Source of the DNA: Microglena sp. YARC | Lineage: Eukaryota; Chlorophyta; Chlorophyceae; Chlamydomonadales; Chlamydomonadaceae | Assembly (NCBI GenBank): GCA_022414725.1 | Contig: CM039462.1 | Location: 7,060,084-7,124,083 of the forward strand | Direction: 5' to 3' | DNA length: 64,000 bases | Part shown: piece after piece, positions 47,003 to 55,554 of the stretch | Position numbering within the stretch: the stretch's first letter is position 1 | Layout: the number at the start of each line of letters is the position of its first letter | The notes under the pieces: generated by a model | The model's input: the letters and a program-made list of their open reading frames with translations, nothing else | Databases searched by the model: none | Told to the model about the DNA's origin: nothing | Made by a program: the position numbers and the translations under genes

Positions 47003-47185
47003 TTAAAGACGAGACGGGATAGTCTGCATCGCCAGCGTCACGCCGACTGCGCCCTGCATGGACTGGCCGGCGAAGAACATGAGGGACGGGACCAGAAGCG
47101 CGCCGGCGCCGGCGCCGATTGTGCCGATGAGCGTTCCCGCAACGGTCCCGATGACCAGGGCAGCGAACAGAAAAATCACATCCAT
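47003..47185 (-). CDS. TauE/SafE-like membrane protein, N-terminal half only
   Basis: ATG 47185 encodes 60 residues, MDVIFLFAALVIGTVAGTLI then GTIGAGAGALLVPSLMFFAG and GVTLAMQTIP. This matches the first repeat of TauE/SafE (TSUP) transporters (G-x-x-x-G-x-x-G-x-G-G-x-x-x-V-P...S-L-A), with about two membrane helices. Full-length members have eight helices, and small viral ones about four, so this is truncated or a mini-form. GC-rich core within AT-rich flanks suggests a different origin from its neighbours. Function as an anion exporter is unproven. Confidence 0.4.
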   Translation of the reverse strand: MDVIFLFAALVIGTVAGTLIGTIGAGAGALLVPSLMFFAGQSMQGAVGVTLAMQTIPSRL

Positions 47186-47277
47186 CTACACATACATAAT
47201 GATTGTTTCAGCAGCAACCCAACTCGTGATCCCAGATTGGCTGTCGATATATCCTGATGCGAAAGTCGATCTGTGAC

Positions 47278-47284
47278 TCGACAC

Positions 47285-47321
<37 letters not shown>

Positions 47322-47326
47322 TACAC
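47278..47326 (+). repeat. (ACACAT)n microsatellite
   Basis: Eight CATACA hexamers just upstream of the amidotransferase gene, followed by CCGCTTTCTGGAGTGTAT, a scrap resembling the variant CAGTC-element end. Confidence 0.95.
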
Positions 47327-47361
47327 CGCTTTCTGGAGTGTATTATATATTCTATTGTAAA

Positions 47362-47997
47362 ATGCTCGTTGTCATTGACAATACAATCGGTCCCAAGCCT
47401 ATTTTCAGGCAGTACCTCCTATCTTTTCTTAGGCGCCAAAGGCATGGTCATGCGATCGCACGTACTCTTTCAGAGGTTGTAGAGATTTGCCGGACAAAGC
47501 AAGTTTCTGGGTTCATCCTCACGGGATCGAAATTGCACGTGCATGACATAGGTCGTGACAGAGAGGCGATGAACACCTTTGCCCTCAGACATGGTGCTCC
47601 GGTTCTTGGAATATGCTTTGGTGCCCAGTTTATCAACTTATACTTTGGTGGTCATCTCGAATACACAGGTGCCGCCGTACACCATACAACGGGGCATCAA
47701 AATTATTGGGGCACGTATTGGGCTCGTTGAGGGGATCCAATGAAATTGGAGGCTGACTTCTATGCTGCATACTCAATTTCTGATCTAGCTCCGTGCATGC
47801 GCCCGATTTGCCTCGATGAGGTCCATGACCAACGTGTTGTAGCGTTCCGACATAAGAGACGACGGATATGGGGAACCCTTTTCCATCCGGAGTCAATCTG
47901 CGCTCATACCGAGCTGATATTGAATAACTTCATACAGACAGTACAAAAATGGGCACCCCCGAAGACCTCTGAAAAGACTCTCCATCTCGGGAATTAA
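47362..47997 (+). pseudogene. Class I glutamine amidotransferase with in-frame TGA
   Basis: From ATG 47362: MLVVIDNTIGPKPIFRQYLL, VSGFILTGSKLHVHD, APVLGICFGAQFINLYFGGH with the nucleophile Cys in GxCxGxQ, and later GTLFHPESICAHTELI with the catalytic His-Pro-Glu. Those two blocks define class I GATases, such as the glutaminase half of GMP or anthranilate synthase, where Cys-His-Glu release ammonia from glutamine. A TGA at 47728-47730 splits the frame, but the rest, down to 47997, is in the same phase with no shift. A single C-to-T change (CGA) would explain it, as would sequencing error. If real, the C-terminal His/Glu are lost. No synthase domain follows, so the acceptor is unknown. Confidence 0.75.
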
Positions 47998-48120
47998 AGC
48001 GTGATAAGCTGGTGTAGCTGAGTACTCAATTCGAGTGTTGAACACCTCTGAAAATTGTTGTTGTCCTGTGTAGTCGGAACGAAATTAACAAGACGGCTAA
48101 CATAAGAAATTAACAAGAAT

Positions 48121-48846
48121 ATGTCTGATCTCAATAAGATGCATATCGATAACTTGTTCAAAGTGTGCGACAATCTTTACCTATCAGACCAAGAAGCAGC
48201 TCTCAACCACCAACTTTGTAAAACGTTGCAATTCAAGCTTGTTGTGAACTGCACAAACCACACACCGTACATAAAACCAAGGAACCCAAACACAACATAC
48301 ATTAAGGTTGCTGTTGAAGACAACTGCAGGCAAAAAGAGGTCACGAAACTCATATCCTATCTACCATATATTGTTGAGGTGATGCATGGAGTGTTAAGTC
48401 AAAACAATGTCGTGCTTGTACATTGTAGGTTGGGAAGACAACGGTCTGCAACAGTTGTTGCTGCTTATCTGATGTGGGAAAGATGCATTACGATGACAGA
48501 TGCGATCAAGCACATTCAAAGGTTGAACCCCACCGCATTCCAACCAGAAGCCAACTTTAAACGGTCCCTTGAAATGTTTGAAGTTCACCTGAGGGGCAAG
48601 GTCTTCCATGGCGGTGCATCCTTGTCCCATCACGATGACAACCATGAACAAGATCATCGTGAACCTGGAGTGAAGATGCTCCTCGTGAATTCCACTGCCC
48701 CACTACTGGGGGCGAGATTCCCCTTTCATAACATACATGCCAACCTGGATGGTACACCACACTTGCTCTCGCATCACTGGTTTCTGTTCTTCATGGATGC
48801 GTCCAATGGTACCCGGCTGCAGTCAATGTCATCTATCGAGTCGTAG
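48121..48846 (+). CDS. Dual-specificity protein phosphatase
   Basis: Intact 241-residue ORF from ATG 48121. Residues 10-160 form the DSP domain: FKVCDNLYLSDQEAALNHQL, FKLVVNCTNHTP, then NVVLVHCRLGRQRSATVVAA, containing the signature HCxxGxxRS/T (Cys nucleophile, Arg phosphate binder), and AIKHIQRLNPTAFQPEANF. The general-acid Asp is probably the D of VEDNC. Residues 165-241 form a histidine-rich extension (LSHHDDNHEQDHREPG), probably read-through of unrelated DNA. Such phosphatases remove phosphate from Tyr and Ser/Thr and occur in both hosts and giant viruses. Upstream ACAAGA repeats (AAATTAACAAGA twice) may belong to the promoter. Confidence 0.85.
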   Translation: MSDLNKMHIDNLFKVCDNLYLSDQEAALNHQLCKTLQFKLVVNCTNHTPYIKPRNPNTTYIKVAVEDNCRQKEVTKLISYLPYIVEVMHGVLSQNNVVLVHCRLGRQRSATVVAAYLMWERCITMTDAIKHIQRLNPTAFQPEANFKRSLEMFEVHLRGKVFHGGASLSHHDDNHEQDHREPGVKMLLVNSTAPLLGARFPFHNIHANLDGTPHLLSHHWFLFFMDASNGTRLQSMSSIES

Positions 48847-48919
48847 CACTCCTTCGCGCTTTCCATGCTGATAATTGTTTAGGGTTTATATTGTATATTT
48901 CAAAACACGATCTTCAGAC

Positions 48920-49273
48920 ATGGATTGCTTACCTTACCAGAATCCCACGTACACTGTAGGGTCCATTGTAACCGTAGACAACCCAACAACGCACAACGAC
49001 TTGGATAAGACAACAAGTATCGTGGGAATAGTGTACGAGGCTTACATTCACAAGGGATTTCCGATGTATGGTGTGCTGATGAGAAAGAACAGTGCGTGCT
49101 ATGACATGAAAAATTTCAAGCAATCAACCTCATGCTTGTCAAGTGATATATGTTGCCAACACTTGGATGAGAACCGTATCAGTCAAAATCGCCCGGGAGG
49201 CAGGAACGGCCCATTACTTGTGAGTACTTTTGAAAAATGCAACAACACCTCTTGCGGTTGTGCATTGAGTTGA
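48920..49273 (+). CDS. Unrecognised small protein with MITE-derived C-terminus
   Basis: From ATG 48920: MDCLPYQNPTYTVGSIVTVD, TTSIVGIVYEAYIHKGFPMY and MKNFKQSTSC. The first 87 residues look like a small beta-barrel (SH3-like or Tudor-like pattern), but I cannot name it. From about 49178 the codons are transposon sequence: QNRPGGRNGP is the GGGCG-MITE end, then STFEKCNNTSCGCALS is the CAGTC-MITE interior. The native C-terminus is therefore lost. Confidence 0.4.
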   Translation: MDCLPYQNPTYTVGSIVTVDNPTTHNDLDKTTSIVGIVYEAYIHKGFPMYGVLMRKNSACYDMKNFKQSTSCLSSDICCQHLDENRISQNRPGGRNGPLLVSTFEKCNNTSCGCALS

Positions 49274-49372
49274 CAATAAAATTTCAACAAACCTTTTTTT
49301 CTCACAAAGTTTGCTTACAAATTCACGTCGTTTTCGATTTACACCAAAGCGTTTCCTCCACAGAGTAGAACC
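49178..49372 (+). mobile_element. Nested MITE fragment (GGGCG end in CAGTC-MITE)
   Basis: GGGAGGCAGGAACGGCCCAT joins GTGAGTACTTTTGAAAAATG, the same nested order as at 11405-11480. The two loci share one ancestral nested element, or the same hotspot was hit twice. Confidence 0.75.
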
Positions 49373-49373
49373 A

Positions 49374-49730
49374 ATGATGTACTTTTTGTGCAAATATTGG
49401 CTTATATTTGAATATTATGTTTGCATCATTAAAAATCAAGCAGATATAAAGCTAGCATGTTATAGAGTTGCAGCTTACAAGTCATTGCAGGCCCTCACGC
49501 AGATTTTGATACGCAACCTGTGTACACCATCCAATTACTTGACCCGCCTCCACAATGTGATCACCAGAAATACAATCTCACGGGAACCCTTTCATGACGT
49601 GTACGAATCGATTAAAGACGATGAGATGTTTCCGCCGTTTGCATGTGGAGTCAGATGTTTTTCGATCGTCGTCGTCAGTGTTCCTCCGTTTGCGGGTGTT
49701 CGTTCGTACGGAGGGGTGGCTTACGCTTGA
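49374..49730 (+). CDS. Unrecognised 118-residue protein
   Basis: The frame from ATG 49374 (MMYFLCKYWLIFEYYVCIIK) has an aromatic hydrophobic start, then LACYRVAAYKSLQALTQILI and NYLTRLHNVITRNTISREPF. Upstream codons are MITE sequence, so the true 5' end may be missing. The middle resembles a helical host-factor-like region, but I recognise nothing. Confidence 0.3.
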   Translation: MMYFLCKYWLIFEYYVCIIKNQADIKLACYRVAAYKSLQALTQILIRNLCTPSNYLTRLHNVITRNTISREPFHDVYESIKDDEMFPPFACGVRCFSIVVVSVPPFAGVRSYGGVAYA

Positions 49731-49737
49731 GGGGCAC

Positions 49738-50090
49738 CATTAAGTGTAACTAAGTCCCCTTTACACTGTCCACGGAGTTTGCTCCTTTTTCTTGTAAAAC
49801 CAATGAGTTTTATGAAACGTTACACTGTTTTAGTTGATAATCGTACATTGTGAGTACTTTTGAAAAAAAAAAAAACGCCTCTTGCGGTTATACATTGAGT
49901 TGACAATAAAACGATTTTAACAAATCCTTATTCGTCTCAAAAATGTTGCTTACAAATTCACGTCGTTTTCGATTTACCCAAAGCGTTTCCACCTTCACAG
50001 AGTAGAACGACTGATGTTCGTAAACACAGAAGTTTTTAACACACCCAAGTCAGCGACCATTCTTAACGCCAATTTTATACATTTATTTAT
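49738..50090 (-). mobile_element. CAGTC-MITE long form, uninterrupted copy
   Basis: Collinear with 11130-11745 but lacking the GGGCG-MITE: TCGTACATTGTGAGTACTTT is continuous at 49848-49867, an empty site for that insertion. Confidence 0.85.
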
Positions 50091-50285
50091 TTAGGACTTG
50101 CGAGTCGGGGGATCCATTGCTCTGCAATATCACAGCAATAAATTCATTATGATTCAAACGTATGGCGCACAATCAGGGGGGGGTGTTTATTTGATTACAG
50201 GAACGCTTTGAAAATATTATTAATGCTCACATCGTGAGCACTTTGACTTTTCATGCTACTGTACATCTTATTTACGTGAATCGTG

Positions 50286-50792
50286 TTACAACCCATTTTT
50301 TTCTTCTTCGTCGAGGCACCAGGGAATATGTCGTTCAGGAGCCCACGCGACTTCGACGAGCTCTTTCTTCATCATCTTGTTCCGAAGAAGGATGCGCATT
50401 TTCGAACACGACGCCTGTGTGTTCGATATCGCTGTCTCCAAGTCTTGCTTGATCGTTTGAAACTTGGAGTGCGTATCAGAGTCGCCGTTGAAACGTTCGA
50501 GTGCGACAGTCAACGCATCGACGATTTCGTGAAGACAATGCATCTCTACATTGTCGTGCAGTTGTCGTTCGCACAGCGTGTCGACCATGACCCGAGGGAC
50601 TCTCACGATCTGAGGTTCGCTGTACGCAACCATGCTCAATGTTTCGATTTCAGGAACTCGCTCCGTAAGCGCCAGGACGTATTCGAATGGAAAGTCATCG
50701 TCATTGCACCCTTCCTCCTTCTTAAATCGAAAGAAACCGTGCCATTTGGGGCAGAATGGATAAGTGTACAAGCGTCGATCAGTGGTCCACAT
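50286..50792 (-). CDS. Conserved giant-virus-type protein (W-x-P-x-R / WCLDEEE tail)
   Basis: A 168-residue frame from 50792 (MWTTDRRLYTYPFCPKWHGF; ATG). It has ALTERVPEIETLSMVAY and RVPRVMVDTLCERQLHDNV in the middle. The C-terminus ELVEVAWAPERHIPWCLDEE resembles a tail I associate with uncharacterised NCLDV proteins (xVAWHPxR..WCLDEEE). It is helical, probably cytosolic. No enzyme motif. The downstream 190 bp (50091-50285) has no gene. Function unknown. Confidence 0.6.
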   Translation of the reverse strand: MWTTDRRLYTYPFCPKWHGFFRFKKEEGCNDDDFPFEYVLALTERVPEIETLSMVAYSEPQIVRVPRVMVDTLCERQLHDNVEMHCLHEIVDALTVALERFNGDSDTHSKFQTIKQDLETAISNTQASCSKMRILLRNKMMKKELVEVAWAPERHIPWCLDEEEKNGL

Positions 50793-50931
50793 GGTTGACG
50801 TCTTTTACCAGAGTGGAGTACGCTTTTCCGAACACAGCACATTTCATTTATATCGTTTTTTGAGGAACGGGCGGCAAAGATCCCGTGGCACAAAAGAACA
50901 CGGGATCTACGGGATATTTGTTGATGTGCCC

Positions 50932-51270
50932 TACACTCGACGGAATACTAAAATGAAACCGCTTTCTTGAGTGTACGGTACACCTTGCGGTGTAACCTAA
51001 TGTTGTCGCGACCACCAGTGGTGTCTACAACAATACGAGTTTTATTCATCAACAACAACAGAGCTGCTGTGGGCAAATGGAAGAGGTCGTCCTAGACCTA
51101 TCAATTCCATGCAGTGCAGCCTTGCGATTGTGAGAGCAGAAGAGCGATCCCGGTCCGAGTAAATGCATGTTTCTGGAGAGAATCGCAGTCCTCGTACCTG
51201 TGGGTACCGCTCGATCGATTTTTGAGAATCGACAAGGGAAGTGGCGAAGCCACCCCTCCTGTGCTTCTCT
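50932..51270 (+). mobile_element. Long CAGTC-type element (variant CACTCGACGGAA)
   Basis: Nearly identical to 39494-39845 including TGGGCAAATGGAAGAGGTCG and GTGGCGAAGCCACCCCTCCT, but lacking the CGGAGGGGG block. High identity means recent activity. Confidence 0.85.
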
Positions 51271-51480
51271 TGTGCTCCTTTACGTTTATTGTACAACCTT
51301 ACCCATAAGTGGTCGCAATCAGCGACCTTTGGCATCGTTTTCGATTTCGTGTGACCAAAACGTTCACCACCCAACCTAAGCTTCACGTCTGCTGAACAAA
51401 CACTTGGGATCTTGTAAACACGTTCTTTTTCTTTACCCGTCTCCCACGACATAAGAGTCGTTTTGAACTGCCGGTGGAAT
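51271..51480 (+). mobile_element. CAGTC-MITE long-form related fragment
   Basis: GGTCGCAATCAGCGACC and TCGTTTTCGATTTCGTGTGA are diverged versions of interior blocks at 49960-50060. No gene. Confidence 0.35.
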
Positions 51481-51572
51481 TACCACTTTACTGTCCCCGC
51501 TTTCCTCGAGGTACATGTGGAACAAGGCAACCTGAAATCTTCCTCAAAAAAAAAAACTTAAATTATAACACG

Positions 51573-51947
51573 ATGGCCAACAACATTTCAAGACAAAATA
51601 GCTTTCTGGATCGGGTGCATGGGAATCAGGACAGCTTTCGTGATTCTTGCCTTTCTCGCGACACCTATGTATCTAAGGTACATGGGCGTCTTGGCCCTTG
51701 TGCCAGCAATAGGGTTCTTTGTCATATACTTTGGAGGCCTTCGGAAAACGGGATAGAGGTGGCGCCAGATGGCGGGAAGATCTGGTGGTCGAAACTTCGC
51801 CCTGTTCACGGCACGTTATACCTATTGTTTGCAATCCTTGCGCTCTCCCGCTGGCAAAGACATGCATGGGTCGCCTTGGCTGTCGATGTATTCATCGGTG
51901 TCCTCGCTAAACTGTGTTTCGTTGTGGGTTCTAAAAAAACGATTTAG
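51573..51947 (+). pseudogene. Conserved multi-pass membrane protein, frameshifted
   Basis: Two frames make one protein. Frame 1: KIAFWIGCMGIRTAFVILAF, MYLRYMGVLALVPAIGFFVI and YFGGLRKTG. Frame 2, after the AAAA near 51744: GGKIWWSKLRPVHGTLYLLF then WVALAVDVFIGVLAKLCFVV. WIGCMGxRT, GGKIWWxxLRPVHxxLY and the paired helices match a four-helix membrane protein found in many giant viruses. The ATG at 51573 is in the second frame, so a second indel between 51573 and 51600, or a start at MGIRTAF, must be assumed. It is either broken or has two base-call errors. Upstream AAAAAAAAAACTTAAATTAT is promoter-like. Confidence 0.65.
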
Positions 51948-52091
51948 GAATACATATCACCCCTATGTTTTTGCCAGGGGTCTCGACTCGACACAGGTTC
52001 CGTCATGATGCGAGAGGTCGGTCGCTCTGTGACTCGACGCGGTCGATGCCCCAGGTTGCTGTGGCCCCTTTAGGCAAAATTTTCTACCCAC

Positions 52092-52454
52092 TCAAATGCG
52101 CTTCAGATCAGCACCATTCGCTGTGAACAGTGCATGCTGCTGCTGTTTGTGAATCTTGAGGATCCTGCTGCCCATGAACAACACCACATATGACTTATTA
52201 ATCTTGATGATATAAGACCTCTCCACGCGAACAGCCTCATTGGTGATTGTAAGCTCCTCACCAGTTGCCTCATGCACACTGACCTCGTGTGTGTCCACAC
52301 AAACGCCCTCCGCATTCTCAACCCATATGCGTGCCATGTCATGATCGAGGCTCTGGAGCTTGACAACGATGTTCGGATCCATGGACGTCCTCAGCTCGTA
52401 CACATGGCGTTTCAAGTAGCTCATGGACATGGTGCCGGAGGCTGCAGGATTCAT
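52092..52454 (-). CDS. Small beta-rich protein, paralog P2
   Basis: Intact 120-residue ORF from ATG 52454 (MNPAASGTMSMSYLKRHVYE), paralogous to the protein at 37704. Conserved blocks: NIVVKLQSLDHDMARIWVEN, SVHEATGEE, RVERSYIIKINKSYVVLFMG and RILKIHKQQQHALF. The 5' UTR has GTGTAAGTGTGTAAAATG-type short repeats. Function unknown; the shared Q-rich turn and Y-I-I-x-I-N strand mark the family. Confidence 0.65.
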   Translation of the reverse strand: MNPAASGTMSMSYLKRHVYELRTSMDPNIVVKLQSLDHDMARIWVENAEGVCVDTHEVSVHEATGEELTITNEAVRVERSYIIKINKSYVVLFMGSRILKIHKQQQHALFTANGADLKRI

Positions 52455-52576
52455 GTTGGTAAATGTGTAAGTGTGTAAGTGTGTAAAATGTGTATCTGAT
52501 TGTGTTTACACTGCATTTCCAATGTCGCGTCTCGGTGTTGTGCATGGTCGCATGCGGTTTTTAATAAGCCATCAGC

Positions 52577-52873
52577 TTGACATTGGCGTATACATCTAAA
52601 TGGTGGCATAGCAGTGCAGATGGACATTTGAACGAATTGGCTGCTAGTTATTTTGCCACTTGTGACGAATGCGACTGCGATACGCTGGCACAAAAGGCCG
52701 AGCCGGGGGATCACATTGCGGTTTGGGATGAGACGGTGGGCATCACGGCATATTTGTCGGGATCGATGGCGGATCGAACTATGTCATTGATGGTGTTCAC
52801 ACGTCATGGCACGGCAGCAGTTCACGTGGTTGGCCTGCCTTGTCACATAAACTTGGCAGGGTGGAAACAATGA
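52577..52873 (+). CDS. Unrecognised small protein overlapping HicB-like copy 2
   Basis: A 98-residue frame: GHLNELAASYFATCDECDCD, EPGDHIAVWDETVGITAYLS and MVFTRHGTAAVHVVGLPCH. Its last 25 codons overlap the antiparallel C-terminus of the gene at 53180-52797. The composition is protein-like, but the overlap lowers trust. The first codon at 52577 (TTG) may not be the real start. Confidence 0.25.
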   Translation: MTLAYTSKWWHSSADGHLNELAASYFATCDECDCDTLAQKAEPGDHIAVWDETVGITAYLSGSMADRTMSLMVFTRHGTAAVHVVGLPCHINLAGWKQ

Positions 52874-53180
52874 CGACTCCGACGAAGGTGACCACGAAGC
52901 CGGCAAATTGCTCGTTGTCCTGCTGTCTGCGGTTGATGATGTCGGCGGGGAGTGATGGCGGCGGGATGGCCTCGCCGCGATACATGAAATCACTGACCAT
53001 GTCAGTCAGCTTTTCTTTGGCAGCTGCAAAAGCCTCCTCCATTGTACCGCCCGCACCAATCGCACAGTCAACATCAGGCACGAACACTTCGTGGCATGAA
53101 TATCCATCCTCAGGTCGGAAACAAGTGTTGTATATACCCCAGAATTCATATGTATCGAGGTATACTTTTGGCGTTGACAT
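52797..53180 (-). CDS. HicB-like domain protein (copy 2)
   Basis: ATG 53180 (MSTPKVYLDTYEFWGIYNTC) opens a 127-residue ORF. YEFWGIYNTCFRPEDGYSCH, EVFVPDVDCAIGAGGTMEEA, FAAAKEKLTDMV and RGEAIPPPSLP reproduce the HicB-type pattern of copy 1 at 19117 (YEFFGVHNKC..FHEVWVPG..GETLDEAIAAA..RGEVIPGP). The C-terminus FAGFVVTFVGVVIVSTLPSL is hydrophobic and could be a membrane anchor, unlike known HicB antitoxins. No HicA-like ORF is adjacent. The shared YEFxG start defines a subfamily I do not recognise. Confidence 0.6.
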   Translation of the reverse strand: MSTPKVYLDTYEFWGIYNTCFRPEDGYSCHEVFVPDVDCAIGAGGTMEEAFAAAKEKLTDMVSDFMYRGEAIPPPSLPADIINRRQQDNEQFAGFVVTFVGVVIVSTLPSLCDKAGQPRELLPCHDV

Positions 53181-53235
53181 GAAGGGCTCAAGCTCAACCA
53201 AGGGTTCACGTTTACTTATCTTGTTCGGCGTACGC

Positions 53236-53780
53236 TTACACTCGACGGAATACTAAAATGAAACCGCTTTCTGGACTGAACAAGAGGAAGACGAATTAGA
53301 AGATCTTCATTGTGAATTGCTTTAATCTGAGTGAGCGAGTCACATGAATGACCACAAATCTTCTGTCGAAAGTTTTTGTAAAGAGTATCTGGCCGTTCCG
53401 ACATCGGATTTGATAAGCATTGATGAGGCGGGTTTTTACATCGGTGACACTTGTCGCAGAGGGTACTGCCAACGCGGCAAACGTTTAAATATCCAAATTT
53501 CTCGGACAAATAAATTGACGCTAATCGCTGCCGTTTCTGTCAAAGGTATCGTTCATTACAAGATCCTTGATCACAATTGCAAGAAAGTCGACTTTGTGCA
53601 GTTTGTATCAGAGTTACATGTAAAGCAGGGTACTGTCGCTGTCCTTGACAATATCCAGCCTTGAATGTTTTGTGTCAATCTCCTGAAGACAGTATCTGTA
53701 TTGACAAGATCGGTTACAAAACTTGAATTGGTCAAATCCCCAAAATAAAAGGTGTCCCACAATCAAATGTCCCTAGCTGT
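53236..53780 (+). mobile_element. Mariner-type element relic with transposase
   Basis: The left side begins with CACTCGACGGAATACTAAAA (53236-53260). The right side ends AAAATAAAAGGTGTCCCACA then ATCAAATGTCCCTAGCTGTA, the end shared with 31373-31400. It carries the transposase fragment below. The two ends are not obviously the same family, so it may be chimeric. Confidence 0.55.
53344..53664 (+). pseudogene. Tc1/mariner (DDE_3) transposase fragment
   Basis: The frame from ATG 53344 reads FCKEYLAVPTSDLISIDEAG, GYCQRGKRLNIQISRTNKLT, LIAAVSVKGIVHYKILDHNC and VAVLDNIQP. It has the first D (IDE) and second D (VLDN) of the DDE/DDD triad and the GYxxxGKR strand of the RNase H-like core of the IS630-Tc1-mariner superfamily. 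The N-terminal helix-turn-helix domain and the third acidic residue are missing; the frame stops right after the second D. It could not transpose by itself but marks the likely source of activity for the CAGTC-MITEs. Confidence 0.85.
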
Positions 53781-54372
53781 ATGCACCGCGCTCCTCCATT
53801 CAGATTGGTGCGCGCGTCGTGAATGTGAATGAATGTATGCGCAGCAATTTTTTTTATTCGAAAAACCAAGACTAAGATAAAAGGAGAAGCAGAAAAAAAC
53901 ACATCATACATGCAGACTTTTGGGGATTTATATCGGTGCGTCATGGCTCGAAACAAAATAATAAAGCATTCCATTATTATGGCGTGTGCAAATATACAAT
54001 CAGTACAAACATTTGATGGTAGGATAATCTTGGCCATACTATGGGTGGATCAAATTCGCAGAGGTGCTTACATGTTTGAAAATACCATACTTCAACTTAT
54101 TTGCACTGACGAGGAAACGACTCCCGCCGTTGCATCTTCAATAGGAATTGGGCCCTCGTTTCAGATGGTTTCGTGAATTACACAAGACATTAAACAACAT
54201 GCAAGAACCTTCTGACAAAGACAAACACAAAACTGTATGACGGAGCAAAGGCTTGGCTAAAAAACATCATGGGTCATTGGTTCCGTTGTGGATACGAATT
54301 GGAATGGTTGCATTCCATCAGGTACTCGCAAGTGGGGCCCCTTCCCTTCCCTTCCCTCTGTATCTGGACCCC
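53781..54372. other. Region without a supported gene
   Basis: A plus frame (53829-54176) reading SIIMACANIQSVQTFDGRII and a minus frame overlap; neither shows a family motif. GCAAGTGGGGCCCCTTCCCT repeats near 54335 are low complexity. Confidence 0.3.
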
Positions 54373-54440
54373 TACAGTCAACGGAATACTTAAATGAAAC
54401 CGCTTCGTGTACGGCACAACCTTGCGGTGTAACCTATTAT
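54373..54440 (+). mobile_element. CAGTC-MITE, short end copy
   Basis: TACAGTCAACGGAATACTTA, AATGAAACCGCTTCGTGTAC and CCTTGCGGTGTAACCTA. Confidence 0.85.
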
Positions 54441-54578
54441 TTTTCTTGTCAAAAGTTGCCATGTGATTTATCAAAGATTTGAATCTATTGCAAACAACGC
54501 CAAAGCCTGTTCTTTTAACCTTTCTTTCTACGCACCCATCGCTAAGCTTAAAGAAAATCCGATGTCTTTGTAATTAGA

Positions 54579-55164
54579 ATGTCTCCCAATAAACTCCAAT
54601 ATGAACTGTGTGCGCAAAGGCATATTTGGGAAAACTTGGACACTGTCGATTCATTATTCCATGCGGGTGCTGAACCATTCGACCGTGTTTGGAGGCTGTG
54701 GTGCATTATGTTACGCAGCATTCTACGACCACCAGAACATAGTTTTAAAGATTTGTATGTTTTTTGGTCTTCGTATTACAACGGACCTGACAATCTACCA
54801 AGAGCCAAATGTTGCAGAAATGATTGATCTTGCATTATTCCTAGCTCAGATGAAAAAGAACCAATTCATAGCTAATTATTTGAAAGATATTCACACACAT
54901 ATTTGTAAATCTCAAAACATTCTGTACCAGAAGAAAACTAAATTTTGACTTGTGCTTCAATGCGGACTAGGAGACATAATGGCAGTTAAACGGTTGCTCA
55001 ATGATGGTGCGGATCCATGTTATCAACATGGTATTCCATTGATGTTTGCCATATCAAATAGGCATGATTGCGTTGTAAGTTGTTTGATGAAACATGATGC
55101 ATACCATGCTAACCCCAATCGATCTTCGAAATGGCATTGCATTTGGGCAAAACCGTTTGCATAA
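54579..55164 (+). pseudogene. Ankyrin-repeat protein, frameshifted
   Basis: Frame 1 from ATG 54579 (MSPNKLQYELCAQRHIWENL, DSLFHAGAEPF) passes near 54680 to another frame, GGCGALCYAAFYDHQNIVLK then EMIDLALFLAQMKKNQF, stopping at 54946-54948. The third segment (54952-55164) reads CGLGDIMAVKRLLNDGADPC then YQHGIPLMFAISNRHDCVVS, a clear ankyrin repeat (G-D-x-x-x-V-K-x-L-L-x-x-G-A-D-P). Together they form an ankyrin protein with two interruptions. The 3' end meets a CAGTC-MITE scrap (CGCGACCACCGGAGG at 55220). Confidence 0.6.
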
Positions 55165-55239
55165 TGAGAGACTTTGTTTTTACATCGAAAACATCATTAA
55201 GATCAATAATAAATGTTGTCGCGACCACCGGAGGTTTGG

Positions 55240-55552
55240 AAACATGTTAGGGTCAAGCAGGAACAGAAACAATGCACTGTCGAGTCAGTCACACTCTCAT
55301 TCAAGGACGGCAGCGGCACCCGTCGAGTCGAGCCACTCAACAGGGCGACCTCTCTCATCTCATCAAGTCATGTGGCTTACATTCGCAATTATAGCCACTC
55401 TCCTCAAAACTTTTCAGCAATGTGTAAATGTGTACAACAATCGACCGTCTGTCCAAGTTGTACATAGAGAATTGGAATTGATTCAATATACTGTAACATT
55501 ATTGACCGGTCTGACTGTAACAATGACCAGGTGCGCGGATAAACTTGGATGA
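55240..55552 (+). CDS. Unrecognised protein with a recurrent hydrophobic C-terminus
   Basis: A frame ending at 55552 reads SSRNRNNALSSQSHSHSRTA, VMWLTFAIIATLLKTFQQCV, NVYNNRPSVQVVHREL and IQYTVTLLTGLTVTMTRCAD. Two hydrophobic stretches suggest a membrane protein. The DNA for FQQCV..LTGL is repeated at 38145-38255 and 62595-62695 (-), so it may belong to a multigene family or repeat. The start is uncertain (ATG 55244). Confidence 0.35.
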
Positions 55553-55554
55553 TG

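Noticed and set aside
47257..47361. THTHTH leader in front of the amidotransferase
   Set aside because: Translation of the ACACAT microsatellite; the first ATG with family similarity is 47362.
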